Positions 1 through 8,000 of a stretch of DNA of 22,138 nucleotides are shown here, piece by piece. Both the position numbers and the translations under genes were made by a program. The notes beneath the pieces were generated by a model. It made no database searches, had not been told where the DNA came from, and saw only the letters and a list, made by a program, of their open reading frames with translations. Within the stretch, counting starts at the first letter, position 1. The number at the start of each line of letters is the position of its first letter. Location: positions 1 to 22,138 of the IMG/VR virus record IMGVR_UViG_3300028548_008103; one strand, 5' to 3'. The stretch is from a virus.

Positions 1-318
1 AAATTCAAAAATAATATTCAAACTATCATTTTGATTTACGCCATGATCAGATTCAATATTATTTCTTTGAGCATAATCATTAAAAGCTTCCCTAAATTCC
101 TCACGAAACTCTTCATGACGAACCTGAGTACGTTTATCTATATCCTCATAAGAAACTTCTTTTGCAAAATCTCTCCACTGCTCATCTGCTTCATCTACCA
201 AAATGTAATGTTCTCTAACAAGACCATCATCTGGGTTCGTCCACAAAACTGCAACAGTATCCAGTTCTGGATTGCTGTAATAATAATCTGTAATTTTATC
301 TGACCATGAATATGACAT
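1..318 (-). CDS. Acidic protein, N-terminal 106 residues, runs off the window
   Basis: An open frame begins at the ATG at 318-316 and continues without a stop to base 1. It is preceded by GGGAG at a 6-base spacing, a strong ribosome site. The visible sequence starts MSYSWSDKITDYYYSNPELD and is strongly acidic, with three tryptophans in the first 50 residues and a charged helical stretch near residues 60-85 (TQVRHEEFREEFREAFNDYA). I recognise no family. The gap to the preceding stop is 27 bases and codon use matches the neighbours, so it belongs to the same late operon. The protein continues beyond the window. Confidence 0.8.
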   Translation of the reverse strand, partial: MSYSWSDKITDYYYSNPELDTVAVLWTNPDDGLVREHYILVDEADEQWRDFAKEVSYEDIDKRTQVRHEEFREEFREAFNDYAQRNNIESDHGVNQNDSLNIIFEF

Positions 319-345
319 TAATATCTCCCACTCTCTATATACATA

Positions 346-1290
346 TTAACCACCTTTAGCAATTCTAAGATTATAGGTTGTTATTGTTGCTGCTGAACCA
401 TCTGGAAATTCCTGTGAACGATAATCATCACCAACTTGTCTCCTTGTATAATTACCATTACCATTAAGACGAGTATCAACTATAGCAGTTCCTCTTGTGG
501 CACCACCAGACGTTGCCATTGTGTATACAATTTTTTGGCCACTAGTATTAGCAGTATCAAAACGTATCCAATTTCCTATGAGACTTTTCATAGTGGCAGT
601 GGCACCTTCTATCAGGTTGGCGTCACCATCGATAAGTAAAAGGTTTCTTGATGGAGTGCTATCTGCACCATCCCTTCTGTGAAGAAAGTAATTCGTTATT
701 GTTGTTGGTTGATCAAGTGTCTCTGGAATACCAGCAGAACTATACGCACCCACGTCTGCGCGTGTATCAGTGAATATTGCGGTAGTAGATACATTAGTAT
801 ATCCTGATGCTGCTGATGAAGATGTAGTAACAGTATAAGTTCCACCCGTATTGTTTGATTCTGAGCTTGCTATCATTAGATCAATCGCAGGTTCAACAAA
901 AGTATCTTTAAAATCTGCAAGATTCATTGCAACAATCGACCCACTACCATCATAATAAACTGGCATAGTTATTCCATTATCAGCAGTTTGGCCAACCCCA
1001 CTTGTAGTATACGTATTATCAACCCTGTCATATGAAACTGTTACTGTTCCCGGTTCAGCAGTAGTACTTTCAGCAACATAAGCATCATCGGCCGATGATG
1101 CGGCACCAGCTTTCTTTCTCGTATCAGACATAGCAGCAAGATCACCCGCTGAACTACTACTAACTGTAAGTACAGCAGTTGGTCCACTGGCGTAAACAAA
1201 AATTGCTGCAGCTTGCCATTCAACAATTTCGGCAGCAGTCATCTCTTGAAGATTTCCACTATTAAACCATAGAGGTGATCTAGCAGTCAT
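346..1290 (-). CDS. Probable tail-associated structural protein (314 aa)
   Basis: I do not recognise a named family. The protein opens MTARSPLWFNSGNLQEM, with a 'N-G-N-L-x-E/Q-M' feel common in phage tail proteins, followed by TAAEIVEWQAAAIFVYA. The middle (VYYDGSGSIVAMNLADFKDTFVEPAID, about 108-135) and the end (TRRQVGDDYRSQEFPDGSAATITTYNLRIAKGG) look like a folded virion domain. It is rich in Ser, Thr and Ala with no membrane segment. Its place after the S74 fibre gene and its composition suggest a fibre, fibre adaptor or baseplate decoration. It is less AT-rich than the wedge genes. The ATG lies in the repeated context TGGTAAACAAATACAATG and lacks a typical ribosome site; no better in-frame start is evident. 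Confidence 0.75.
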   Translation of the reverse strand: MTARSPLWFNSGNLQEMTAAEIVEWQAAAIFVYASGPTAVLTVSSSSAGDLAAMSDTRKKAGAASSADDAYVAESTTAEPGTVTVSYDRVDNTYTTSGVGQTADNGITMPVYYDGSGSIVAMNLADFKDTFVEPAIDLMIASSESNNTGGTYTVTTSSSAASGYTNVSTTAIFTDTRADVGAYSSAGIPETLDQPTTITNYFLHRRDGADSTPSRNLLLIDGDANLIEGATATMKSLIGNWIRFDTANTSGQKIVYTMATSGGATRGTAIVDTRLNGNGNYTRRQVGDDYRSQEFPDGSAATITTYNLRIAKGG

Positions 1291-1305
1291 TGTATTTGTT
1301 TACCA
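1288..1305 (-). repeat. 18-bp direct repeat, copy 2 (start of the next structural gene)
   Basis: The plus strand reads cattgtatttgtttacca, differing from the copy at 2292-2309 by one base. It includes the ATG of the 314-residue protein. The two copies bracket the S74 fibre gene and the short gap after it. Confidence 0.8.
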
Positions 1306-1367
1306 CGGAACCGCAGCGCTTGTAGGTGATACATGTCTTTAACAGTCCAAGTGTGTGTAATTGCTAT
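1290..1367 (-). pseudogene. Possible remnant of a small structural gene
   Basis: This 83-base gap contains a frame beginning ATA GCA ATT that reads IAITHTWTVKDM, resembling the start of small 'TWTV'-type virion proteins of T4-like marine phages (from memory, not searched). It follows an AGAAGG ribosome-like site about 10 bases upstream. The frame then reads 14 more codons and ends in a TGA that overlaps the next ATG. A second frame in the same stretch reads VSPTSAAVPW and stops. A deleted gene with its start codon mutated from ATG to ATA would explain this. The region is short, so chance is possible. Confidence 0.35.
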
Positions 1368-1373
1368 GAGTGT

Positions 1374-2294
1374 CTATCCTTCTAAGATTATAATTCTTGC
1401 AGTTAATGCTTCAATTAAAATGTTTTGTTCTTGTATTGCTTTCACTAGCATTGGCACTAATGCCCCCGGTGCTACCTGTTGAGTTCCATCGGGGTCTTCG
1501 TGCCAGACATTGTGACCATTAACAACATCTGAATGAGAGTCAATAACTGTTTTAACTTCTTGGGCTATAAATCCATGATGAGTATTACCCTCTCCATATA
1601 TAGGTTCTGAAGAATCCGCATCATATTGAGGCAGGTTGCTTTCAACAGCATTTTTAAGTTGCCATTTAAATGTAACAGGGCGTAAATCTTTAATAAACTC
1701 TAAACCTGCTGTAGATGTTGCAACATCTTTTTTAAGTCTTGCATCAGAATCAGCAGACCATGAGGAATCAGAGCCATCAAGTCCCAGAGTGGCATGCCCG
1801 CCAGCTGTTCCAATTCTTATTGTGTTTGTACCGCCTCCTATGGTGCTTGACCCTATTACTATTTCAGAGTCCACGCCAACAGCACTAGGTGCTAGGTTAT
1901 AACCCAAGGCGGTGTTGAGGTCGCCAGTGGTTAAGTTGTCATGGCATATATTACCAATTAGAGTGTTTTCGTGACCAGTGGTGACGGCAGTTCCAGCGCC
2001 TTTACCTACAGCTGTGTTGTTGCTAGCGGTGGTGTTAGCGTCTAGCGCAGCATGGCCAATGGCGACATTGTCGTCTCCGGTAGTAATCGATGAACCTGCT
2101 TCATCTCCAACCAAAACATTACGAAGTGATCCGCCTTGTAATGCTGCGCCTGCATTGAGACCTGCTATGAAGTTTGAAGTTCCATCTGTGATTGTAGAAT
2201 TACTACTAATATCTGAATGCAAAGTGTTAAATTCTTGTCTAAACCTTTCTAAACTATCTGATGCACCAACTAAAGCTGCGTTTATTGTAACCAT
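1374..2294 (-). CDS. Tail fibre with beta-roll repeats and S74 self-cleaving chaperone domain
   Basis: A probable receptor-binding fibre. Residues 1-40 (ALVGASDSLERFRQEFNTLH) are likely the virion-attachment segment. Residues 59-148 contain six 'N-x-A-[VI]-G'-like units (NVLVG, NVAIG, NTAVG, NTLIG, NTALG, EIVIG) spaced exactly 17 residues apart, a pattern of YadA-head-like trimeric beta-rolls. Residues 183-306 are a Peptidase S74 intramolecular chaperone: SDARLKKD (183-190) gives the conserved Ser and Lys, followed by LRPVTFKW, HHGFIAQEV and a C-terminal helix (VKAIQEQNILIEALTARIIILEG). In this family, trimerisation triggers cleavage just before the serine, releasing the chaperone. The mature fibre would then be about 182 residues, which is short. 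The gene looks less AT-rich than its neighbours, suggesting transfer. No strong ribosome site precedes the ATG. Confidence 0.9.
   Translation of the reverse strand: MVTINAALVGASDSLERFRQEFNTLHSDISSNSTITDGTSNFIAGLNAGAALQGGSLRNVLVGDEAGSSITTGDDNVAIGHAALDANTTASNNTAVGKGAGTAVTTGHENTLIGNICHDNLTTGDLNTALGYNLAPSAVGVDSEIVIGSSTIGGGTNTIRIGTAGGHATLGLDGSDSSWSADSDARLKKDVATSTAGLEFIKDLRPVTFKWQLKNAVESNLPQYDADSSEPIYGEGNTHHGFIAQEVKTVIDSHSDVVNGHNVWHEDPDGTQQVAPGALVPMLVKAIQEQNILIEALTARIIILEG
1851..2120 (-). repeat. Six 17-residue beta-roll repeats in the fibre
   Basis: Residues 59-148 carry six N-x-x-[VIL]-G units at positions 59, 76, 93, 110, 127 and 144, an exact 17-residue (51-bp) period. The repeats have diverged at DNA level. 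Confidence 0.85.
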
Positions 2295-2309
2295 TTTATT
2301 TGTTTACCA
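2292..2309 (-). repeat. 18-bp direct repeat, copy 1 (start of S74 fibre gene)
   Basis: The plus strand reads cattttatttgtttacca. Seventeen of 18 bases match 1288-1305, in the same orientation. It covers the end of the coiled-coil gene and the ATG of the fibre gene. Neither fibre-region start has a standard ribosome site, so the repeat could also be a shared translation-initiation context. Confidence 0.8.
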
Positions 2310-2526
2310 ATTGTTGTAAGAGAATTTTTATTTCTCTCATCTCATCTTGGAGATTATTAATTTCTTTTGTTGCATTTTTTAATTCATCTCTTTGCACTTT
2401 TGCTGCTCTTGAACGAATAATTGCTTTTTCATAAGCAGATTTGTTCGTATTCACAATACCACCAGAATAAACATCTCTTGAAAGATCTTTATTTTCTTCT
2501 ACTTTTATAAATTCTTTATTTTGCAT
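2296..2526 (-). CDS. Small coiled-coil protein (76 aa)
   Basis: A short, highly charged protein. Residues 16-33 (SRDVYSGGIVNTNKSAYE) resemble the 'R-D-x-x-S-x-x-I-x-N-x-D' opening of small proteins found among structural genes of T4-like marine phages. Residues about 45-75 (AKVQRDELKNATKEINNLQ to IKILLQQLVNK) form a clear heptad coiled coil. The ATG lies one base after the previous TAA, with no good ribosome site, so translation is probably coupled. The role is unknown; an oligomerising linker between the large tail protein and fibres is a guess. The last codons and stop are part of a direct repeat found again at 1288-1305. Confidence 0.8.
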   Translation of the reverse strand: MQNKEFIKVEENKDLSRDVYSGGIVNTNKSAYEKAIIRSRAAKVQRDELKNATKEINNLQDEMREIKILLQQLVNK

Positions 2527-2527
2527 A

Positions 2528-4969
2528 TTATGTTGCCAGTGCTATTGCCCTAAAATTTTTGATTCTAGGAGGTGATGCTGAATTAGTTGTTTGCATAACA
2601 ATTTTAATTGAGAATGCAATAAACGGATCCAACTCTTGACCAAGACCATCATCAGTAACACCAGCAGTATATAGATGTTCACGAAAATCATTTATGCTTC
2701 TTGATGCACCTACAGCTAAATCAGGACTGCCATCAGTGTTAAAATATCTCCAACCCAATTCTTTAAAATTAGAATCATCATCTTCTCTCAATATTTTGTA
2801 AAGAAGTTTAATTTCTCCATTTGAATCTTTATTTCCATCAAAAAATACTTTCAGTGCAGTTGCTCTTTGTGCAAGATTAACTTGTTTTATTATATATACT
2901 GCTTCGTTATTATCACCAAAAGATTCTGTAGAATCATTATATTCGCTTGTTGGATATACATCAGATGATGAATCAATGTTATTAACTCTGTTTCCAACAG
3001 CAATCATTGACATTCTTTCACTATCAATGAAAGGAGATATATTTGATGATTGTGATGTTAATGTTAAATCTAATGCTAAAGATTTTTCAGAAGACATTTC
3101 ATTATCTTGGTTAATATCAGAAGCTACCAAATATGGAACATCATAATAAACATTTTCATTTAATGGTATATTGAGAGAATTTGAAACCGTAGTCTTTGTA
3201 AACGAAGTCTGTGCACCACTTGGACTTGTTGCTGTTGATGGTCTTTTCTTTGCAACAATAGTTGTGCCGGGAAGTTCAATCCCATTAATTTGAGATTTAC
3301 CAAGTTCATATAAAATATTTTCTGTGGCAGTTATAGAATTTCCACCATTTTGTGCATGAGTAGTTCCAGTGCTATCGATAACAGCACTACTTGTTACTGT
3401 GATAGTATAACTATCAATTCCAATATTGCCGATTGATGTATGAGTTGTATTAATTTCTGTAAATGGAATTTTGTGTAACATATACAATTCAACCGTAGCA
3501 CCTGCGGCATGAGATACAGCAGTAGTTGAGTTTGTACCTCTAGTTGCACCACTAATAGTATTTGTACTAATTGAAGTATAGGTTATGATTTCATCATCAA
3601 TTTTTATATAATATATGTTAGATGTATCTCTAGAGAATTTTCCTGAAGTATCATCAAAATTTGTACCAGAAGCCAAAACAATAGTAGTGTCATCCACATC
3701 TATTGCTGTCGATAATGTTGTGCTTGCACCAGACTTTACACCATCAATAGTTACATTATTAGTTGTAACATACATTTGATGGTCGCGATGTCGCACTTGA
3801 ATCACAGCACTACCATCTAAGAAAATCAAAGGATGTTTTGACAAAGATTTAGTTGGGTTACTAGCATTCACCAAAGGAATTGTACCAGTCAATGGACTAA
3901 ACTCTGCTCTATACAAATTGAATTTCAAATCTTCAGTTAATGAAGGTGCCCAAGTTCTATTGTTATGTCCTTTAAACAAAACACCCATCGCTGGTTGTTT
4001 TGAAACTGTTCTTTCTGAAAACAAAACATTTGTTGCAGATGTAGAAGTGCCACCAGTTTGTGCTTGTGCTAATGTAGATTGGATTTCTGTTTCTCCCAAC
4101 CTTGCAATCCACACTTTGTATGTTGGAACATTAGCAATTACGACAATACAATATTCAAGGTTTGCTTGAAGATAAACTAGAGAATTAAATTTAAAATTTG
4201 TGGCTACTTGTGCAGTTACATCTATTGTAACATCAACAGGATCTTTAACCACTCTACTAAATGGCACAACTCGTGCTCCGGGAAATCCATTACTAACTTC
4301 TCTAATTTCTACAGTAACAGGAAGAGTGTCATCTTTTGATTCAAAGAAAAGATCGCAACTTGTTAAAAATATTCCCCCAACTTTATCAATTAAGAAAGTT
4401 TGTGCTAATGGATCGTCGCCGTCACCGCCGGGTGAGTCATCGAGGCCTTCACTGCTTAGAGAGCTGCTTTGTGAAACAGATGTTCTTCTTATTTCTGCGT
4501 TTCTAGTAGAAATAATAGTTTCTTGTTCAGTTCGAAAAATACCAACTGCTTGATAATTTGATTCTCCAGCAGTAATAGGATCAACAGAAGTTATATTTGT
4601 TGGGCTTGAAGTTAATCGAAAAGAAATTTCACCAGTTCTAAATTTAGGATTGCCTTTAATTTTAGGATCAGGTATACTAAAAACACCTTTGATTCTACCA
4701 CTGGCACTAGTTACGAGAGCATCACCATTTATCAAACTTGCATCGTTTGCCGAAAATCCAGCTAAAGGTTTTGTATGATCAGATACTCCTTTTACATCAA
4801 AGAACGGATAAACTTGTGTGTTAGGAAGAAAATCAAATCCTTCAAAATTAATATTGTTTGCTCTAACAAAAGGAACCATTGCTGTTGACAACAATCTTGT
4901 TCCTTTAGATTCTGAATCAATTTTTTCAACAACACGCGTCGTGATACCTGTTCTATTACGAGTTGCCAT
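2528..4969 (-). CDS. DUF4815-type giant tail protein, C-terminal part (813 aa)
   Basis: The N-terminus (RTGITTRVVEKIDSESKGTR, MVPFVRANNINFEGFDFLPNTQVYPFFD at about 32-59) and the block DPLAQTFLIDKVGGIFLTSCDL (about 186-207) resemble the middle of single-chain giant tail proteins of T4-like marine phages. The end (DPFIAFSIKIVMQTTNSAS, PPRIKNFRAIALA) is their usual C-terminus. The gene has its own strong start: AAAAGGGGA upstream of the ATG and an in-frame stop immediately before it. It lies 53 bases after the previous stop in a different frame. A repeat-like insertion around residues 410-500 includes IDDEIITYTSISTNTISGATRGT and AVSHAAGATVE, a common phage module. It probably assembles with the preceding product at the baseplate edge. 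A TATAAAAT sequence 19 bases before the ATG is a weak promoter candidate. Confidence 0.88.
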   Translation of the reverse strand: MATRNRTGITTRVVEKIDSESKGTRLLSTAMVPFVRANNINFEGFDFLPNTQVYPFFDVKGVSDHTKPLAGFSANDASLINGDALVTSASGRIKGVFSIPDPKIKGNPKFRTGEISFRLTSSPTNITSVDPITAGESNYQAVGIFRTEQETIISTRNAEIRRTSVSQSSSLSSEGLDDSPGGDGDDPLAQTFLIDKVGGIFLTSCDLFFESKDDTLPVTVEIREVSNGFPGARVVPFSRVVKDPVDVTIDVTAQVATNFKFNSLVYLQANLEYCIVVIANVPTYKVWIARLGETEIQSTLAQAQTGGTSTSATNVLFSERTVSKQPAMGVLFKGHNNRTWAPSLTEDLKFNLYRAEFSPLTGTIPLVNASNPTKSLSKHPLIFLDGSAVIQVRHRDHQMYVTTNNVTIDGVKSGASTTLSTAIDVDDTTIVLASGTNFDDTSGKFSRDTSNIYYIKIDDEIITYTSISTNTISGATRGTNSTTAVSHAAGATVELYMLHKIPFTEINTTHTSIGNIGIDSYTITVTSSAVIDSTGTTHAQNGGNSITATENILYELGKSQINGIELPGTTIVAKKRPSTATSPSGAQTSFTKTTVSNSLNIPLNENVYYDVPYLVASDINQDNEMSSEKSLALDLTLTSQSSNISPFIDSERMSMIAVGNRVNNIDSSSDVYPTSEYNDSTESFGDNNEAVYIIKQVNLAQRATALKVFFDGNKDSNGEIKLLYKILREDDDSNFKELGWRYFNTDGSPDLAVGASRSINDFREHLYTAGVTDDGLGQELDPFIAFSIKIVMQTTNSASPPRIKNFRAIALAT

Positions 4970-5022
4970 TTATATTCCCCTTTTATTAATTTTATACAAA
5001 GTCATTTCCGTCTTCTCCATCA

Positions 5023-8000
5023 TCAAGCTGGCGAATCGTCGAGACCGACATTTGCATAACCAAAAACATGTTCCAATCCAGTCACATGGCCGCCGCCGCC
5101 TTGGAATTCAGCTACACCAGTAGCAGCTGGACTCGCCGTTTCTAAAGATGGGCTAGAGGAACTATTATTTGTGCCGGGATTAGTAACACTAGTTGAGGCA
5201 GCAGCTGCTGTGGACTCTGGCGATGAAACAACAACAGTTGATGAAGTTCCACTCCACTGTGTTTCCCAAGAATTCCAAATCGTTCCTATAGAATTAACAA
5301 CACTTGCGGCAACTGTATTATAATTACCTTCCACATTAAGAATCAGAACAGGGGCAATTTCAGTTTCAAACCAATCATCTCCAGAAGGTGTTAATTCAAT
5401 TTGACCAGTCCAATTTGAAAGTAGAACAGGCGTAACTCTTTCTGTTCTTGTAGCAAATGGTTGTTGGTGTGATATAATTTCTGTATAAGGAAGTGTAAAT
5501 ATATCCCCTGTCTTTTGATAATTATTATTAGTTCTTGCAGAATCAGTTGCAGCAAATTCTTCTAATTTAACATTTTTAAATGTTGCAGAAGGTCTAAGCT
5601 CATTATATTCTTGGTCAATAGATATGCTATAATCGGGATGAGTGACATCACCAAGACGATGGCCCTGAAAAGCATCAACTACAAAACCAGATTTAAATCT
5701 GTTAAGTCCGTTTGAATCTTGAATTTCAAAACTTTCTGCATCACTTTCCAAAAGAGAAAGATGTGTATAATATTCAAGATTACTAATACGATTTTGAAGT
5801 TTACCAATATCTTCCATAGTAAACCGTTGATTCTTTTCTCTGCGAATAGATACAGTGTTTGGACTGTATGTAAAAGCAGGAATAAATAAATCACCAAGTT
5901 TCATTGTATTTTGAGGTTGTTCTGGAAATTGAGGGCTTTCATCAGACGATCCTTCAATAACTCTTATTTCACTATCAGAACCAATTACAATGATTGCTTT
6001 TTTAGATAAATAATATTCTAAATCTGCTTGTGCTAAAGAATTCGGTTTAGGACAATGACTTGCAGATGAACCAGCTCCATCATATTGACGATGGAAAAAA
6101 TCAAAAGAAGAAGCAGTGATTTCATCCACAGTTGTATGGTCTGTTCCTGCACCAGCAATGTTTTCTACTGTAGGTCTAAAATCAAATCCATTAGATAAAG
6201 GAATGCCTCTATATCTAGAAACATCCACATAATCCATTCTACCTGCAATACCGCTATACGAATCCACTGTGAATACATCACCAAAACCATGTTCAAGATA
6301 ATCATAAATTACAAGTAATCTTTTTGTTGGAGCTGGAGCACCGCGTTTTCTTTCTATTCTAGCAATGTCATAAAAATTATCTCTTTGTCCATTATCAAAA
6401 AGAAAATTACCTGAAATTACTAGATCACCATCAGTGAAAGCACTTACTAATGCAGTTGCACCAGATGATACGCCTGTGATTGTATCAGAAGTTGTAAAAG
6501 ATTTTGATAATTTTGTTGACACATAACTCATTGGTGTTGTGGTGTTAATAACTCTTCCAGTTGCACCACTAGAGCTGCCTGTGATTTTTTCACCTCTTGT
6601 AAACGAACCATTCGGAGTTGACAAAGAAAGTGTTGGGGCAACAGCATCAGTCGAAGCAGCTGTTGCTTCATAAACAGCAGATACAGCAAATACATCTGCA
6701 CGACCCAATGATATTAATCTATCATCAGGTCTTGTTCCAAATGGATCTGTTGCACCAGTATCTACTTTGAGTTGTTTCATCAACTTTGTTGTTTTGGTTT
6801 TTGGAGTCACATCAGTTTTTAACAGAGTTGCCATAACCTTAAGCTTTACACTAGCGCCAAAACCAGTTAGGTTAGTAATTGTTACTGCGGCAGTTCCTCC
6901 ACCAGAAAATCCAGTTGATGCACTAATAATATCACCCTGTTGAATTCCACTCAGAACAGAGATAGTGTAATCTGATTCGCTATGTGCCAAGAATGTTTCA
7001 CCACCACCACTAGCACCTAATGTTAACGCACCGGCCGAGTTTGTTGTAACAACAAATTGTCTACGGAAAGTATATTGTGTATCAGATACACCATCATTTG
7101 ATGCAGTCAATAAAGTTTTAACTGGAGTTTTTGGTAAAATATAAATGTTTGTATTTTTTTCTGGTTCTAAAAGTTTAGCAACACTTTTTATTGAACCAGT
7201 TCCAGCAGATGATCTCGATTGTAATGATAATCTTCCACCGTTTTCTAGCAGAACACTTTCATTTTCATTGCCGCCGCCAACTTGGACCAAAGAAGATGAA
7301 GAAGACGAAATTGAAACAAATTGAACATCAGCAGTAAAATCTTGTCCACTATCTGCACTAGTATCTTCTTGATGTACAGACCGAGTATTTTCAAAATTAA
7401 ATGGTGTAATCTCAACAGCTGTGATATCATCATTACCAGAAGTTTCAATCAAATTTCCAGTTTCAGTTGAATTTGACAATGCTAAAGTTTCACCAGACGA
7501 AAAAGTTCCTGTAACATTTGTAAGAAGCAAAGTAGTGCCAGATGTACCCGAACCAAACACAAAACCAGTTGCACCACTAGTACTACCCACTACTCGTTGA
7601 CCGCCATTACTTGCAGCAGACAAAATAGTTGGACTGGGTGTACCACTTAATATAATTCGTGTAAACATACGAATATCAAAAAGATACAATCTATATGTTG
7701 CAGCTTGTTCGCCAGCGATTCCCGAATCATATTGGTATGTTCTTGCACGAGCAACACCCATATGTACTCCTACAGCTGTACCTCTTGTTGCTATATTTGT
7801 ATCATACAAATCAAGTTGTTTATAAACAGTTGTTTCACCAGAAATACTTGAAACATCTGGTGTTCCATATAGATTAGTAACTTTGATATAGTTACCCAAA
7901 TCAATTGCTGAAGCTGCAGCATTTAATGTTCTAAAATCTCTACTTTTGTTAACATCAATAATAGTTGGTGCAATTTTATCTATTTCATATCCTTTGACAT

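Noticed and set aside
31-303. Plus-strand 90-codon open frame at the left end
   Set aside because: It is antisense to the partial gene at 1-318, which has a strong ribosome site and coherent composition; the plus-strand translation is Ile/Phe-rich shadow sequence.
4998-5077. Short minus-strand frame ending QLDGEDGNDFV after the 1,392-residue gene, possibly an alternative C-terminus by frameshift
   Set aside because: An in-frame TGA lies just upstream and no slippery site is visible; kept only as a hint of past change at the split.
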